From Microbacterium allomyrinae (GTDB taxonomy: Bacteria > Actinomycetota > Actinomycetes > Actinomycetales > Microbacteriaceae): 64,000 nt of DNA. Each line of letters opens with the position of its first letter. Within the stretch, counting starts at the first letter, position 1. The stretch spans positions 62,001 to 126,000 of the forward strand of contig NZ_JAGTTN010000002.1 in NCBI RefSeq assembly GCF_020682705.1. Direction: 5' to 3'. This document shows positions 39,356-48,362 of this stretch, piece after piece. The notes under the pieces are model-generated. The model had not been told where the DNA came from and made no database searches. It was given only the letters and a program-made list of their open reading frames with translations. The translations under genes were made by a program, and so were the position numbers.

Positions 39356-41182
39356 CTACGAGAGGGACACGTTCGTCGTGTTGACCGGAATCTCATAGAT
39401 CTCGGCGATGTCGCCGGCGAAATCGTCGAGGATCACGTTGCGCTTGATGCTCATTTTGGGCGTCAGGTGCCCGCTCGCTTCGGTCCACTCGGTCGGGAGG
39501 ATCGTGAACTTGCGGATCGACTCGGCGCGCGAGACGTGCTTGTTGGCCTCATCGATCGCTCGCTGCACCTCAGCACGTACGGCCGGGTTGCCGACGGCCT
39601 CGGTGAGAGGCAGATCCGCGGCCAGGCCGTTGTTCGAGAGCCACGTCGGCAGCATGTCGGGGTCGAGCGTCACCAGGGCAGCGATGAACGGCTTCTGGTC
39701 ACCCACGACGACCACCTGGCTGATGATGGGGTTAGCGCGGATGGGGTCTTCGAGTGCGGCCGGTGCGACGTTCTTGCCACCCGCCGTGACGATGATCTCC
39801 TTCTTACGACCGGTGATGGTGAGGAAGCCCTCATCGTCGAATGCGCCGATGTCGCCCGTCTTGAACCAGTCACCGTCGAACGCCGCCGCTGTCGCCTCGG
39901 GGTTGCGCCAGTACTCCTTGAAGACGTTCACGCCGCGAACCTCGACCTCGCCGTCATCGCCGAGGCGGATGCCGACACCGGGCAGCACGGGGCCGACTGT
40001 GCCGATCTTGGACTTCGTGGCGAGGTTCACCGTGGCCGGCGCCGTGGTCTCGGTGAGGCCGTAGCCCTCGAGGATCGTGATGCCGAGGCTGTGGAAGAAG
40101 TGCCCCAGACGCGGGCCGAGCGGCGCCGACCCCGACACGGCGTAGACCACGCGGCCGCCCATCGCCGCACGCAGCTTGCTGTAGACGAGCCTGTCGAACA
40201 GAGAGAACTTGATCTTCGTGAGTAGCGGCACCTTCTTGCCGTCCTGCAGGAGCTTCGAATGCTCGACGGCGGTGTGTGCCGCGGCCCGGAAGATCTTGCC
40301 CTTGCCGCCGGCCTCGGCCTTCTGCTCGGAGGAGTTGTACACCTTCTCGAAAACGCGCGGCACAGCGAGCAGGAACGTCGGCTTGAACGAGCCGAGGGCG
40401 GGCAGGAGCTGCTTCGTGTCGGGCTGGTGGCCCGTTTTGACGCCGGCGTGGATGTCGAGGATCGAGATGAAGCGCGCGAAGATGTGCGCCGTCGTGATGA
40501 ACAGGAGCGTCGACGAGCCCGGCACCGAGAGCACCTCGTGCAGCGCCACCGAGGAGTTGCGCACGAGCTCGACGAAGTTGCTGTGCGTCAGCACGCAGCC
40601 CTTCGGGCGTCCCGTCGAACCGGACGTGTAGATGAGAGTCGCGATGTCGGCGCCGTTCGCGATGTTGCGGCGACGCTCGATCTCGTCATCGCCGATCGCC
40701 GTGCCATCGGCGACGAGCTTGTCGAGGTCACCCGCATGCATGTCCCAGACGGAGCGGACGAGCGGAAGGTCGGCACGCACCTCGGCGATGCGGGCGGAGT
40801 GATCGGCGGACTCCGCGATCACGGCGATGGCGCCCGAGTCCGACAGGTTCCAGGCGATCTGGGCGGCCGAGCTCGTCTCGTAGATCGGAACCATGACGGC
40901 GCCGGCGAAGAACAGGGCGAAGTCGACGAGCGTCCAGTCATACGTGGTGCGGGCGACGAACCCGACCTTGTCGCCGGGCTGAATGCCCGCGGCCGCGAAC
41001 CCCTTCGCCAGAGCGACGACCTGGGTCTGGAACTCGGCTGCGGTGATGTCTCGCCAGCCATCGCCGTCGGGCACGGCGAACAGTGCGAGATCGGGGGTCG
41101 CCTTCACCCGATCGACGAGTAGGTCGGTGACGTTTGCCTGCGGATCGGCAGGGACGATCGCGGGAACTTCGAATTGGACCAC
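39356..41182 (-). CDS. Long-chain fatty acid CoA ligase (FadD15-like)
   Basis: 608 residues. It is an AMP-forming ligase with ATP site TLIYTSGSTGRPKGCVLTHSNFVELV, the FadD insert regions, EGYGLTETTAPATVN, GEVEVRGVNVFKEYWRNPEATAAAFDGDWFKTGDIGAFDDEGFLTITGRKKEIIVTAGGKNVAPAALED and a C-terminal Lys in HLTPKMSIKR. It activates long-chain fatty acids to acyl-CoA at the membrane. The same order of fadD15, glucokinase-type ROK gene, acyltransferase and aroG is conserved in actinobacteria. It is divergent from the ROK gene with about 150 bases between. Confidence 0.9.
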   Translation of the reverse strand: MVQFEVPAIVPADPQANVTDLLVDRVKATPDLALFAVPDGDGWRDITAAEFQTQVVALAKGFAAAGIQPGDKVGFVARTTYDWTLVDFALFFAGAVMVPIYETSSAAQIAWNLSDSGAIAVIAESADHSARIAEVRADLPLVRSVWDMHAGDLDKLVADGTAIGDDEIERRRNIANGADIATLIYTSGSTGRPKGCVLTHSNFVELVRNSSVALHEVLSVPGSSTLLFITTAHIFARFISILDIHAGVKTGHQPDTKQLLPALGSFKPTFLLAVPRVFEKVYNSSEQKAEAGGKGKIFRAAAHTAVEHSKLLQDGKKVPLLTKIKFSLFDRLVYSKLRAAMGGRVVYAVSGSAPLGPRLGHFFHSLGITILEGYGLTETTAPATVNLATKSKIGTVGPVLPGVGIRLGDDGEVEVRGVNVFKEYWRNPEATAAAFDGDWFKTGDIGAFDDEGFLTITGRKKEIIVTAGGKNVAPAALEDPIRANPIISQVVVVGDQKPFIAALVTLDPDMLPTWLSNNGLAADLPLTEAVGNPAVRAEVQRAIDEANKHVSRAESIRKFTILPTEWTEASGHLTPKMSIKRNVILDDFAGDIAEIYEIPVNTTNVSLS

Positions 41183-41287
41183 GGCAACTCCTTCGGTACC
41201 GGACGAATGATTCTCGGTCGGATCTCACACGAGTCTAATCCGCTGTCACGCGCGGACCATCCGGGGCTGTGGAGGGCGCCGTCTGGA

Positions 41288-41293
41288 TAGACT
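41288..41293 (+). promoter_or_regulatory. -10 box TAGACT upstream of the ROK kinase gene
   Basis: It lies 42 bases before the GTG, with AGGAGAGGGAG as the ribosome binding site between. Confidence 0.4.
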
Positions 41294-41335
41294 GCAAGGC
41301 GCCGTCGCGCGGGCGACGGCAGGAGAGGGAGTGCA

Positions 41336-42271
41336 GTGCTCAAGGTCGGCATCGACATCGGCGGAACGAAGATCGCGGGCGGCGTCGTCGACCTGCAGGG
41401 ACGCATCGTCGAGAAGCTGCGCGTCGACACCCCGATCGACACGGGGGCCCTCGCTGCCGCCGTCGTCGACATGGCGAACCACCTCCGGGCGCGTCACGAG
41501 GTCAGCGCCGTCGGTGTTGCGGCGGCGGGCTTCATCGATCGTGATCGCGCGACGGTGATCCACGCTCCCAACATCGCGTGGCGCAATGAGCCGCTGAAGG
41601 CGGTGCTCGAAGCCGGGATCGGCGTTCCCGTCACGATCGAGAACGACGCCAACGCGGCCGGATGGGCGGAGTTCCGCTTCGGCGCGGGCCGCGACGTCGA
41701 CAACATGGTCATGCTCACCATGGGCACCGGGGTGGGCGGCGCGATCGTCATCGACGGCGCACTGTTCCGCGGTGGCCACGGCATCGGCGGTGAACTCGGG
41801 CACATGCGCTTCACGCGCGACGGCCTGCCCTGCGGATGCGGGCAGAACGGATGCCTCGAGCAGTACGCGTCGGGCCGCGCCCTCCAGCGCGAGGCCAACG
41901 CGATCGCCGACGCCGGCGGGATCGGCACGGCCCTCGCGGCGCTGCGCGCGGAGAAGGGCACCATCAGCGGGCCGGCCGTGTCGCGACTCGTTCTTGCCGG
42001 TGACGAAGGTGCCGTCGAGGCGCTGCGCCGCGTCGCGACCGCGCTCGGCGAGGCGTGTGGCGGCTTCCAGGCGGTGCTCGATCCCGAGCTGTTCGTCATC
42101 GGCGGCGGCGTGGCGCAGCTCGGCGACGACCTTCTCGAGCCGGTGAGGATCGCCTACGAGACGTCGCTGCCCGGTTACGGCGACCGCCCGATCGCTGCGT
42201 TCGCGATCGCCGAGCTCGGCAACGACGCGGGACTGATCGGTGTGGCCGACCTGGCGTCCGCGGAGGGGTAG
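41336..42271 (+). CDS. ROK family glucokinase
   Basis: 311 residues from GTG 41336. It has the ATP-binding DIGGTKIAGGVVD, the sugar site ENDANAAGWAEFRFGAGRDVDNMVMLTMGTGVGGAIV, and the ROK zinc motif GLPCGCGQNGCLEQYASG with ligand Cys and the family His in GELGHMRF. ROK glucokinases phosphorylate glucose with ATP, in some actinobacteria under carbon catabolite control. The gene ends 3 bases before the acyltransferase ATG, so the two are coupled. Confidence 0.85.
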   Translation: MLKVGIDIGGTKIAGGVVDLQGRIVEKLRVDTPIDTGALAAAVVDMANHLRARHEVSAVGVAAAGFIDRDRATVIHAPNIAWRNEPLKAVLEAGIGVPVTIENDANAAGWAEFRFGAGRDVDNMVMLTMGTGVGGAIVIDGALFRGGHGIGGELGHMRFTRDGLPCGCGQNGCLEQYASGRALQREANAIADAGGIGTALAALRAEKGTISGPAVSRLVLAGDEGAVEALRRVATALGEACGGFQAVLDPELFVIGGGVAQLGDDLLEPVRIAYETSLPGYGDRPIAAFAIAELGNDAGLIGVADLASAEG

Positions 42272-42274
42272 GCG

Positions 42275-42961
42275 ATGTTCTACTGGCTGATGAAATACGT
42301 GGTGATCGGACCGATCGTCAAGGCGATCTTCCGCCCGTGGATCGTCGGCCGGCGCAACATCCCGATAGAGGGCGGCGCGATCCTCGCCAGCAACCACCTG
42401 TCGTTCGTGGACTCGGTGATCCTCCCGCTGATGATCGATCGTCCCGTCGCGTTCCTGGCCAAGAGCGACTACTTCACCGGCAAGGGGCTCAAAGGCTGGG
42501 CGACCCGCGTGTTCTTCAAGGCCACCGGCCAGTTGCCGATCGACCGTTCCGGTGGAAAGGCGTCAGAGGCGTCTCTCAACACCGGACTGCAGGTGCTGGG
42601 CGGCGGCGAGCTGCTGGGCATCTATCCCGAGGGGACCCGCAGTCCCGACGGCAAGCTGTACCGCGGCCGCACCGGAATCGCGCGCATGGCGCTCGAGGCG
42701 CGCGTCCCCGTCGTGCCGCTGGTGATGGTCGACACCGACACGATGATGCCGATCGGCCAGCGGCTGCCGAACGTCGTGCGGGTCGGTGTCGTGATCGGCG
42801 AGCCGTTGGACTTCTCTCGGTTCGAGGGGATGGAAGGCGACCGCTACATCCTGCGCTCCATCACGGACGAGATCATGGTGGCCCTGCAGCGACTGGGTGA
42901 GCAGGAGTACGAAGACGTATACGCGTCGACGGTGAAGGACCGGCTCAAGACCACCTCCTGA
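42275..42961 (+). CDS. 1-acyl-sn-glycerol-3-phosphate acyltransferase (PlsC family)
   Basis: 228 residues from ATG 42275. The acyltransferase motifs are NHLSFVDSVILPL (HxxxxD), KSDYFTGKGLKGW, the glycerophosphate site LLGIYPEGTRSPDGKLYRGRTGIARMAL and VVPLVMVDTD. It acylates lysophosphatidate or a related glycerol at the membrane face. It follows the ROK gene directly, and a fadD-type ligase that can feed acyl-CoA is divergent nearby. Confidence 0.87.
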   Translation: MFYWLMKYVVIGPIVKAIFRPWIVGRRNIPIEGGAILASNHLSFVDSVILPLMIDRPVAFLAKSDYFTGKGLKGWATRVFFKATGQLPIDRSGGKASEASLNTGLQVLGGGELLGIYPEGTRSPDGKLYRGRTGIARMALEARVPVVPLVMVDTDTMMPIGQRLPNVVRVGVVIGEPLDFSRFEGMEGDRYILRSITDEIMVALQRLGEQEYEDVYASTVKDRLKTTS

Positions 42962-43000
42962 ACCCTCGTCACCCGGCGCCGGAGGTCGTCCGGCCACGGA

Positions 43001-43006
43001 TAGACT
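43001..43006 (+). promoter_or_regulatory. -10 box TAGACT of the DAHP synthase gene
   Basis: TAGACT ends 6 bases before ATG 43013; the transcript should start on or next to the start codon, and no ribosome binding site is present. Confidence 0.5.
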
Positions 43007-43012
43007 TGGCGG

Positions 43013-44350
43013 ATGCCTCAGCAGCTCGACCCTCTCGACCACTGGCGGACCTTGCCGATCAAGCAGCAGCCCCAGTGGTATGACAGCGACGCGGTGGCCG
43101 AGGCATCGGCGGAACTCGCCACGCTTCCCCCGCTCGTCTTCGCGGGCGAGGTCGACAACCTCCGCGACCGGCTCGCCCGTGCGGCCTCGGGGCGTGCGTT
43201 CCTGCTGCAGGGCGGCGATTGCGCCGAGACCTTCGCCGGCGCCACGGCCGAGCAGATCCGCAATCGCATCAAGACGGTGCTGCAGATGGCTGTCGTGCTG
43301 ACCTACGGCGCCTCGATGCCCATCGTGAAGATGGGTCGCATGGCGGGCCAGTTCGCCAAGCCCCGATCGAGCGATACAGAGACGCGCGGCGATGTCACGC
43401 TGCCCGCGTACCGCGGCGACATCGTCAACGGCTATGACTTCACCGAAGGCTCGCGCCGTGCCGACCCCCAGCGACTGCTGAAGGGCTACCACACCGCCGC
43501 GTCGACCATCAATCTGATCCGCGCGTTCACGACCGGCGGTTTCGCCGACCTCCGCGAAGTGCACTCGTGGAACAAGGGCTTCGCGCAGAACCCCGCCAAC
43601 CAGCAGTACGAGCGCCTCGCGACCGAGATCGACCGCGCCATCAAGTTCATGGAGGCGGCCGGTGCCGACTTCGACGAACTCAAGCGCGTCGAGTTCTACA
43701 CCGGTCATGAGGGCCTGCTGATGGACTACGAGCGGCCGATGACGCGTATCGACTCGCGCACGAGCACGCCCTACAACACGTCGGCGCATTTCCTGTGGAT
43801 CGGAGAGCGCACGCGCGAGCTCGACGGCGCCCACGTCGACTACTTCTCGAAGATCCGCAACCCGATCGGCGTGAAGCTCGGCCCGACGACGACGCCCGAG
43901 ACCGCGCTCGCGCTCATCGACAAGCTCGATCCGAATCGCGAGCCGGGCCGCCTCACGTTCATCACGCGCATGGGCGCAGGCAAGATCCGCGACGCGCTGC
44001 CGCCGCTGCTCGAGGCCGTCAAGGATTCGGGTGCCACCCCGCTGTGGGTCACCGATCCGATGCACGGCAACGGCATCACGACGCCGACGGGCTACAAGAC
44101 GCGTCGTTTCGACGATGTGGTCGACGAGGTGCGCGGCTTCTTCGACGCTCATCGTGCGGTCGGGACGTTCCCCGGCGGCATCCACGTCGAGCTCACCGGC
44201 GACGACGTCACCGAGTGCCTCGGAGGATCGGAAGAGATCGACGAGGCCGCGCTCGCGACGCGATACGAGTCGCTGTGCGATCCGCGCCTGAACCACATGC
44301 AGTCGCTCGAACTGGCGTTCCTCGTGGCCGAGGAGCTCGAGAAGCTCTGA
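43013..44350 (+). CDS. aroG: Class II 3-deoxy-7-phosphoheptulonate synthase
   Basis: 445 residues. Class II (plant/actinobacterial) DAHP synthase is recognised by LPIKQQPQWYDSDAV, RAFLLQGGDCAETFAG with the metal-binding Cys, PIVKMGRMAGQFAKPRSSDTE, VEFYTGHEGLLMDYERPMTR, KLGPTTTPETAL, WVTDPMHGNGITTPTGYKTR and FPGGIHVELTGDDVTECLGG. It joins erythrose-4-phosphate and phosphoenolpyruvate in the first step of the shikimate pathway. A strong terminator follows. Convergent with the kinase gene. The start is supported by a -10 box 6 bases upstream (leaderless). Confidence 0.93.
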   Translation: MPQQLDPLDHWRTLPIKQQPQWYDSDAVAEASAELATLPPLVFAGEVDNLRDRLARAASGRAFLLQGGDCAETFAGATAEQIRNRIKTVLQMAVVLTYGASMPIVKMGRMAGQFAKPRSSDTETRGDVTLPAYRGDIVNGYDFTEGSRRADPQRLLKGYHTAASTINLIRAFTTGGFADLREVHSWNKGFAQNPANQQYERLATEIDRAIKFMEAAGADFDELKRVEFYTGHEGLLMDYERPMTRIDSRTSTPYNTSAHFLWIGERTRELDGAHVDYFSKIRNPIGVKLGPTTTPETALALIDKLDPNREPGRLTFITRMGAGKIRDALPPLLEAVKDSGATPLWVTDPMHGNGITTPTGYKTRRFDDVVDEVRGFFDAHRAVGTFPGGIHVELTGDDVTECLGGSEEIDEAALATRYESLCDPRLNHMQSLELAFLVAEELEKL

Positions 44351-44362
44351 CCTCCGACGATG

Positions 44363-44404
44363 AGAATCCCGGATGCCTCGAGCGAGGCATCCGGGATTCT
44401 TCTT
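44363..44404. terminator. Strong bidirectional terminator after aroG
   Basis: Eighteen-base perfect arms from 44363-44380 and 44383-44400 (AGAATCCCGGATGCCTCG and its complement) are followed by TCTT. It separates convergent aroG and the kinase gene. Confidence 0.85.
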
Positions 44405-44446
44405 CGCAGGTGACGGCGAACGCTGGGCCTTCGCGACGAGCCGACG

Positions 44447-46402
44447 TCAGAGCGCGGCGGCGATACGCAGTGAGATCACGGTGCCCTTGCGCTTCCTCTC
44501 ACCCTCATCGGGGTTCTGCGACTCGACTTCGGTGAACGGATCGGGGAAGGCATCCCACCGGTCGTCGTAGTCGATGGTGAAGCCCTGGTCGGCGGCGGTC
44601 TGCCGTGCCTCTGCCAGGGTCATGCCCACGAGGTCGGGCACCTCGAAGAGCTGCGGCCCGGTGGAGACGACGAGGGTCACCGTGTCGCCCGGGGCGAGCG
44701 GGCTGCCGTCGTCCTTGCCGATCACGCGGATGACGCGACCTTCGTCGATCGAGTCGCTCGACTCGGTCTGGCTGGGATCGGCGACGATGAGTCCGAGGCC
44801 TTCGAGGTCGCTGCGCGCCTTGCCTTCGCTCTGACCCACCACGTCGGGAACCGGGCCGAGCGAGATCGAGAGCCGGGCGGCATCGCCCTGGTGAACGGTG
44901 CATCCCTCGTTGCATTGGACATCCTGCGAGCCGTCCTCGGCGGCGCCCGCCGGACGGATCGCCACAGCGACCACCGTCTCGGCGGGGGAGTCGGTGAAGT
45001 ACGTGGTGTTCTCGGGCGCGACGTCGATGACGAGGGACTCCAGGATGCCGCGTGCTTCGGCCTCAGGCTTGCCCGACAGGTTCTCGACGATCGCCTCGGC
45101 GGGTCCGAGCGACACGAACACGGTCACCGCGGCGTCGCGGTCCACGCGGGCTCCGCTCGGCGGGTCCGTGCGGATGACCTGCCCGGCCGCCACTTCGAGG
45201 CTGTTCTCTCCCTGCTCGGTCGCCACCAGCGAATCCTGCGCGAGTCGATCCGACGCCTCGGCGAAGCTCATACCGGTCACGTCGGCGACGGGGACGAGCG
45301 AGCCCGGGCCGGATCCGAAGAACCAGCCGAGGGCCGCCGCCAAGGCGGCGAGGAGCAGAACGACGGCAACGACCCAGCCGCCCTTGGAGCGTCGGCGCGC
45401 GGTCGCACGGCGCAGCCGTGTGGCGTTGTCGACCTCGTCCATCGTCGTGGTCGGCCCCGTCGCGCTCGCGGGGAGCACGGCCGTCAGCTCGCCGGTCGCG
45501 GCCGCGTCATCGCGCACGATGCCGATCGGCCCGGTGCGGGTGACGACCGGCGTGATGCCGAGGTCCCGCTCGATCTCGCGCAGCCGCGTCACCATCTCGC
45601 GTGCGTCCACCGGGCGGTCGTCGGGGGAGCGCTCGGTCGCCCACAGGACGAGTTCGTCGAGGGGCTCGGGAACGCCGGGGTTCTTGACGCTGGGGCGCGG
45701 CACCGAGTCGGTGGCGTGCTGGAATGCGATCTGCATCGGCTGCTCACCCTTGTAGGGCTGCTCGCCGGTGAGCATCTCGTACAGCATGATGCCCAAGGCG
45801 TAGATGTCGCTGCGGGCGTCGGCGGTGCCGCGGGTGACGAGCTCGGGGGCCAGATACGCGATCGTGCCGAGCAGTTGCGCGCCGGTCGCGGTGTTCGCGG
45901 TCGTCGCTCGCGCAAGGCCGAAGTCGCCGATCTTGATACGACCGTCCTCGGCGAGCAGCACGTTCTCGGGCTTCACATCGCGGTGGACGATTCCGGCCTT
46001 GTGCGCGGCCGCGAGTCCGGTGAGCACGGCATCGAGGATCGTGACCGCCTGCGGGACGGTGAGTCGGCGCTGCTCGCGCAGGAGATCGCGCAGGGTGATG
46101 CCGGGCAGGTACTCCATGACGAGGTACGCCATATCGCCGTCCTGGCCCTGATCGAACACGTTCACGACGTGCGGATCGGCCAACCGGGCGGCTGCTCGCG
46201 CCTCCTGGATGAAGCGGCTCTGGAAGACCGAGTCGTCGCTCAGGTGCCCATGCATGACCTTGAGCGCCACGCGGCGTTCGAGACGAAGGTCGGTGGCGAC
46301 GTAGACGGTCGCCATGCCGCCACGGGCGATGCGAGCACGCACGCGGTACCGGCCGTCGACCAGACGGCCGATCAGCGGGTCCGTCTGCTGGCTCGTGCTC
46401 AC
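44447..46402 (-). CDS. pknL: PASTA-domain serine/threonine kinase PknL
   Basis: 651 residues. Kinase domain 18-275: glycine loop ARGGMATVYVA, Lys48, HRDVKPEN (Asp142), DFG at 160-162. After an acidic linker a membrane helix (about 342-363) leads to about four extracellular PASTA repeats, such as SLVPVADVTGMSFAEASDRL, PDVVGQSEGKARSDLEGLGL and VPDLVGMTLAEARQTAADQGF. The order aroG-pknL-DNA-binding protein-polyprenyl synthetase matches the mycobacterial Rv2178c-Rv2173 region; mycobacterial PknL lacks PASTA repeats, corynebacterial ones have them. It probably senses peptidoglycan fragments and phosphorylates cell envelope proteins and the DNA-binding neighbour. Confidence 0.87.
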   Translation of the reverse strand: MSTSQQTDPLIGRLVDGRYRVRARIARGGMATVYVATDLRLERRVALKVMHGHLSDDSVFQSRFIQEARAAARLADPHVVNVFDQGQDGDMAYLVMEYLPGITLRDLLREQRRLTVPQAVTILDAVLTGLAAAHKAGIVHRDVKPENVLLAEDGRIKIGDFGLARATTANTATGAQLLGTIAYLAPELVTRGTADARSDIYALGIMLYEMLTGEQPYKGEQPMQIAFQHATDSVPRPSVKNPGVPEPLDELVLWATERSPDDRPVDAREMVTRLREIERDLGITPVVTRTGPIGIVRDDAAATGELTAVLPASATGPTTTMDEVDNATRLRRATARRRSKGGWVVAVVLLLAALAAALGWFFGSGPGSLVPVADVTGMSFAEASDRLAQDSLVATEQGENSLEVAAGQVIRTDPPSGARVDRDAAVTVFVSLGPAEAIVENLSGKPEAEARGILESLVIDVAPENTTYFTDSPAETVVAVAIRPAGAAEDGSQDVQCNEGCTVHQGDAARLSISLGPVPDVVGQSEGKARSDLEGLGLIVADPSQTESSDSIDEGRVIRVIGKDDGSPLAPGDTVTLVVSTGPQLFEVPDLVGMTLAEARQTAADQGFTIDYDDRWDAFPDPFTEVESQNPDEGERKRKGTVISLRIAAAL

Positions 46403-46474
46403 GCTGAGAGTCTACGGATCCGCGCCTGAATGCCCGGGGAACGGCTCACCCTCGGACCGTTCCGTTACAGAACG

Positions 46475-47776
46475 TCAGCCGAGCGCGGCGAGCCACGCGT
46501 ATGCCGGAGACTCCCACTGCGCATAGCGCTCGGGATAGGCCGAGATCTGCACGGCCTGGGCGGCGTCGGCGTATGCCATGCTCTCCCATCCGGGGACATC
46601 GAGCAGCCCGCGCGTGCGCGAGCCGTTCGGATCCGAGGGGCCGCCGTAGAACGCCTTGATCGAGCGCACCGTGTCGCGCACCTCATCGGCGGTTCCCCAG
46701 CCGGTGCTGGGGCGCTGCTGGAACAACCCGAGCGAATCGCGGTCGCCCCAGTCGAGGTTTCGGATCCACGATTCCTGCATGGCGGTGCCGAGCGCGATCG
46801 CGATCCCGCGGTCGGGGACGCCGAGCTCGCGACCGATGCGGACGATCAGCTGCGCATTCGCGGCTTGCTCCCCGGTGAGTCCGGAAACGCTGGGAGCGGA
46901 TGCCGCCACGGCCGCGATCGGGAGGGCGATCGTCTGTCCGGGGTAGATGATCGAGGACGTGCTGAGGCCATTCGCCGAGAGCACGGCCTCGGTGCTGGTG
47001 CCGTGGAGCCGGGCGATGGCGCTGATCGTGTCGCCGGCCTGGACGGTGTATCCCCCCGTCGTCGGGGTCGGCGCAGGTGCCACCGGGGCGGGGGCGGGGG
47101 CGGGGGCTTCGACGGGCAGCGCGGCGGAGCCGGGGATCGAGATCGTCTGACCGGGATAGATGACCGACGACCAGCCGAGTCCGTTGGCGGAGAGCACCGC
47201 GTTGACGGTGACACCATGGCTCTTCGCGATGGCACTGATCGTGTCACCGCCCTGCACGGTGTACCCGCCCGCCGACGGGGTGGGTGCGGACGGGGCTGCG
47301 GGAGCCGGTGCGGCGGCTGTGGGGGAGCCGCCCGAAAGCGTGAGCACCTGACCGGGATAGATGATCGACTTCCATCCGAGACCGTTCAGAGCCAGGACGT
47401 CGGTCGTCCGCAGCCCGAACCTCGCCGCGATCGCGCTGATCGTATCGCCGCGCTGCACCGTGTAGGTCGCCGGCGCCGCGGCGGTGGCGACGCGGATCGC
47501 TTTGGGCGCGGCGTGGGTGAGAGTCGGTGCGGCGAGCGCGGCCCGCGCGGCGAGCGGCTGCTCGACGACAGCACGGATACCGCGCAGAACGCGTTCATCC
47601 ACGCTCCGCGCTGCAGCCTCTCTCGTGTCGGCCTGCGCGGGCGCGGCGGTAAGCGTGAGTGCGATGGAGCCGACGACTGCGACGGGGAGCCCGGCTCGCA
47701 GGGCGCGCGAGGCACCGGATCGGAGTGTGGCTGGTCGGAGCGTGTCGCCACGCAGCGTACGGCTCGCAGGTCGCAT
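46475..47776 (-). CDS. Secreted protein with three LysM domains and lysozyme-like C-terminus
   Basis: 433 residues. A signal peptide (ALRAGLPVAVVGSIALTLTAAPAQA) is followed by three LysM repeats at about 103-148, 171-217 and 240-285 (YTVQRGDTISAIAARFG, YTVQGGDTISAIAKSHG, YTVQAGDTISAIARLHG) with Ala/Pro linkers. The C-terminal 135 residues (IGRELGVPDRGIAIALGTAMQESWIRNLDWGDRDSLGLFQQRPSTGWGT) form a lysozyme/transglycosylase-like fold with a Glu in the AMQES helix as probable catalytic acid. It binds and perhaps cleaves peptidoglycan outside the cell. It lies between the PASTA kinase and its DNA-binding partner. Confidence 0.82.
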   Translation of the reverse strand: MRPASRTLRGDTLRPATLRSGASRALRAGLPVAVVGSIALTLTAAPAQADTREAAARSVDERVLRGIRAVVEQPLAARAALAAPTLTHAAPKAIRVATAAAPATYTVQRGDTISAIAARFGLRTTDVLALNGLGWKSIIYPGQVLTLSGGSPTAAAPAPAAPSAPTPSAGGYTVQGGDTISAIAKSHGVTVNAVLSANGLGWSSVIYPGQTISIPGSAALPVEAPAPAPAPVAPAPTPTTGGYTVQAGDTISAIARLHGTSTEAVLSANGLSTSSIIYPGQTIALPIAAVAASAPSVSGLTGEQAANAQLIVRIGRELGVPDRGIAIALGTAMQESWIRNLDWGDRDSLGLFQQRPSTGWGTADEVRDTVRSIKAFYGGPSDPNGSRTRGLLDVPGWESMAYADAAQAVQISAYPERYAQWESPAYAWLAALG

Positions 47777-47962
47777 GAGTTTCCCCCCTCGTCGACTCCC
47801 GAAACCGTGTCACGGATGTGAATTCCTGTCAACGAAAGATACAAGAGTGATCACTGTGTCGAAAGTGAAAATTGTTACTCGTGTGGCCAGCGTTGACCCT
47901 GCTGCGCGATGTGATCCAGGGCAGGGAACACGGGTTCGAAGCGGATCTGAGATAGTTGCAGG

Positions 47963-48313
47963 GTGACACCCGCAGACGATTCCCGCATCGAGTCCGAATG
48001 GCTCACCCTTCCCGATCTGGTCGAGGTGCTCGACGAGCCGCTCGGCCGCGTCCGGCGCTTTCTCGATGAGTATCAGCTCGTCGGATCGCGCCGCGAGGGT
48101 GCGCTCAAGGTGCCTGCGCTCTTCGTGAAGGACGGCGAGCTCATCCCGTCGCTGCGCGGCACTGTGATCGTGCTGCACGACGCCGGATTCTCCGACGACG
48201 AGGCGATCGACTGGCTCCTCGCACTCGAGGACTCGATCGGGGTCGCTCCCATCGAGGCATTGCGCGCGGGGCGCAAGAGCGAAGTGCGTCGCGTCGCGGC
48301 GGCTCTCGCCTGA
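47963..48313 (+). CDS. Rv2175c-family winged helix DNA-binding protein
   Basis: 116 residues from GTG 47963. It reads ESEWLTLPDLVEVLDEPLGRVRRFLDEYQLVGSRREGALKVPALFVKDGELIPSLRGTVIVLHDAGFSDDEAIDWLLALEDSIGVAPIEALRAGRKSEVRRVAAAL, the compact actinobacterial Rv2175c fold, whose N-terminal Thr is phosphorylated by PknL in M. tuberculosis, lowering DNA binding. Here the N-terminus is MTPADDSR, with Thr2 the only early Thr besides that at the helix. It is divergent from the LysM gene and convergent with the polyprenyl synthase gene. A GATAGT-like -10 ends 6 bases before the start. Confidence 0.8.
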   Translation: MTPADDSRIESEWLTLPDLVEVLDEPLGRVRRFLDEYQLVGSRREGALKVPALFVKDGELIPSLRGTVIVLHDAGFSDDEAIDWLLALEDSIGVAPIEALRAGRKSEVRRVAAALA

Positions 48314-48362
48314 CCCGACCGCCGAGCATGGGTGCCGGGTCGATGCCCGCGCGCGCGTCCGA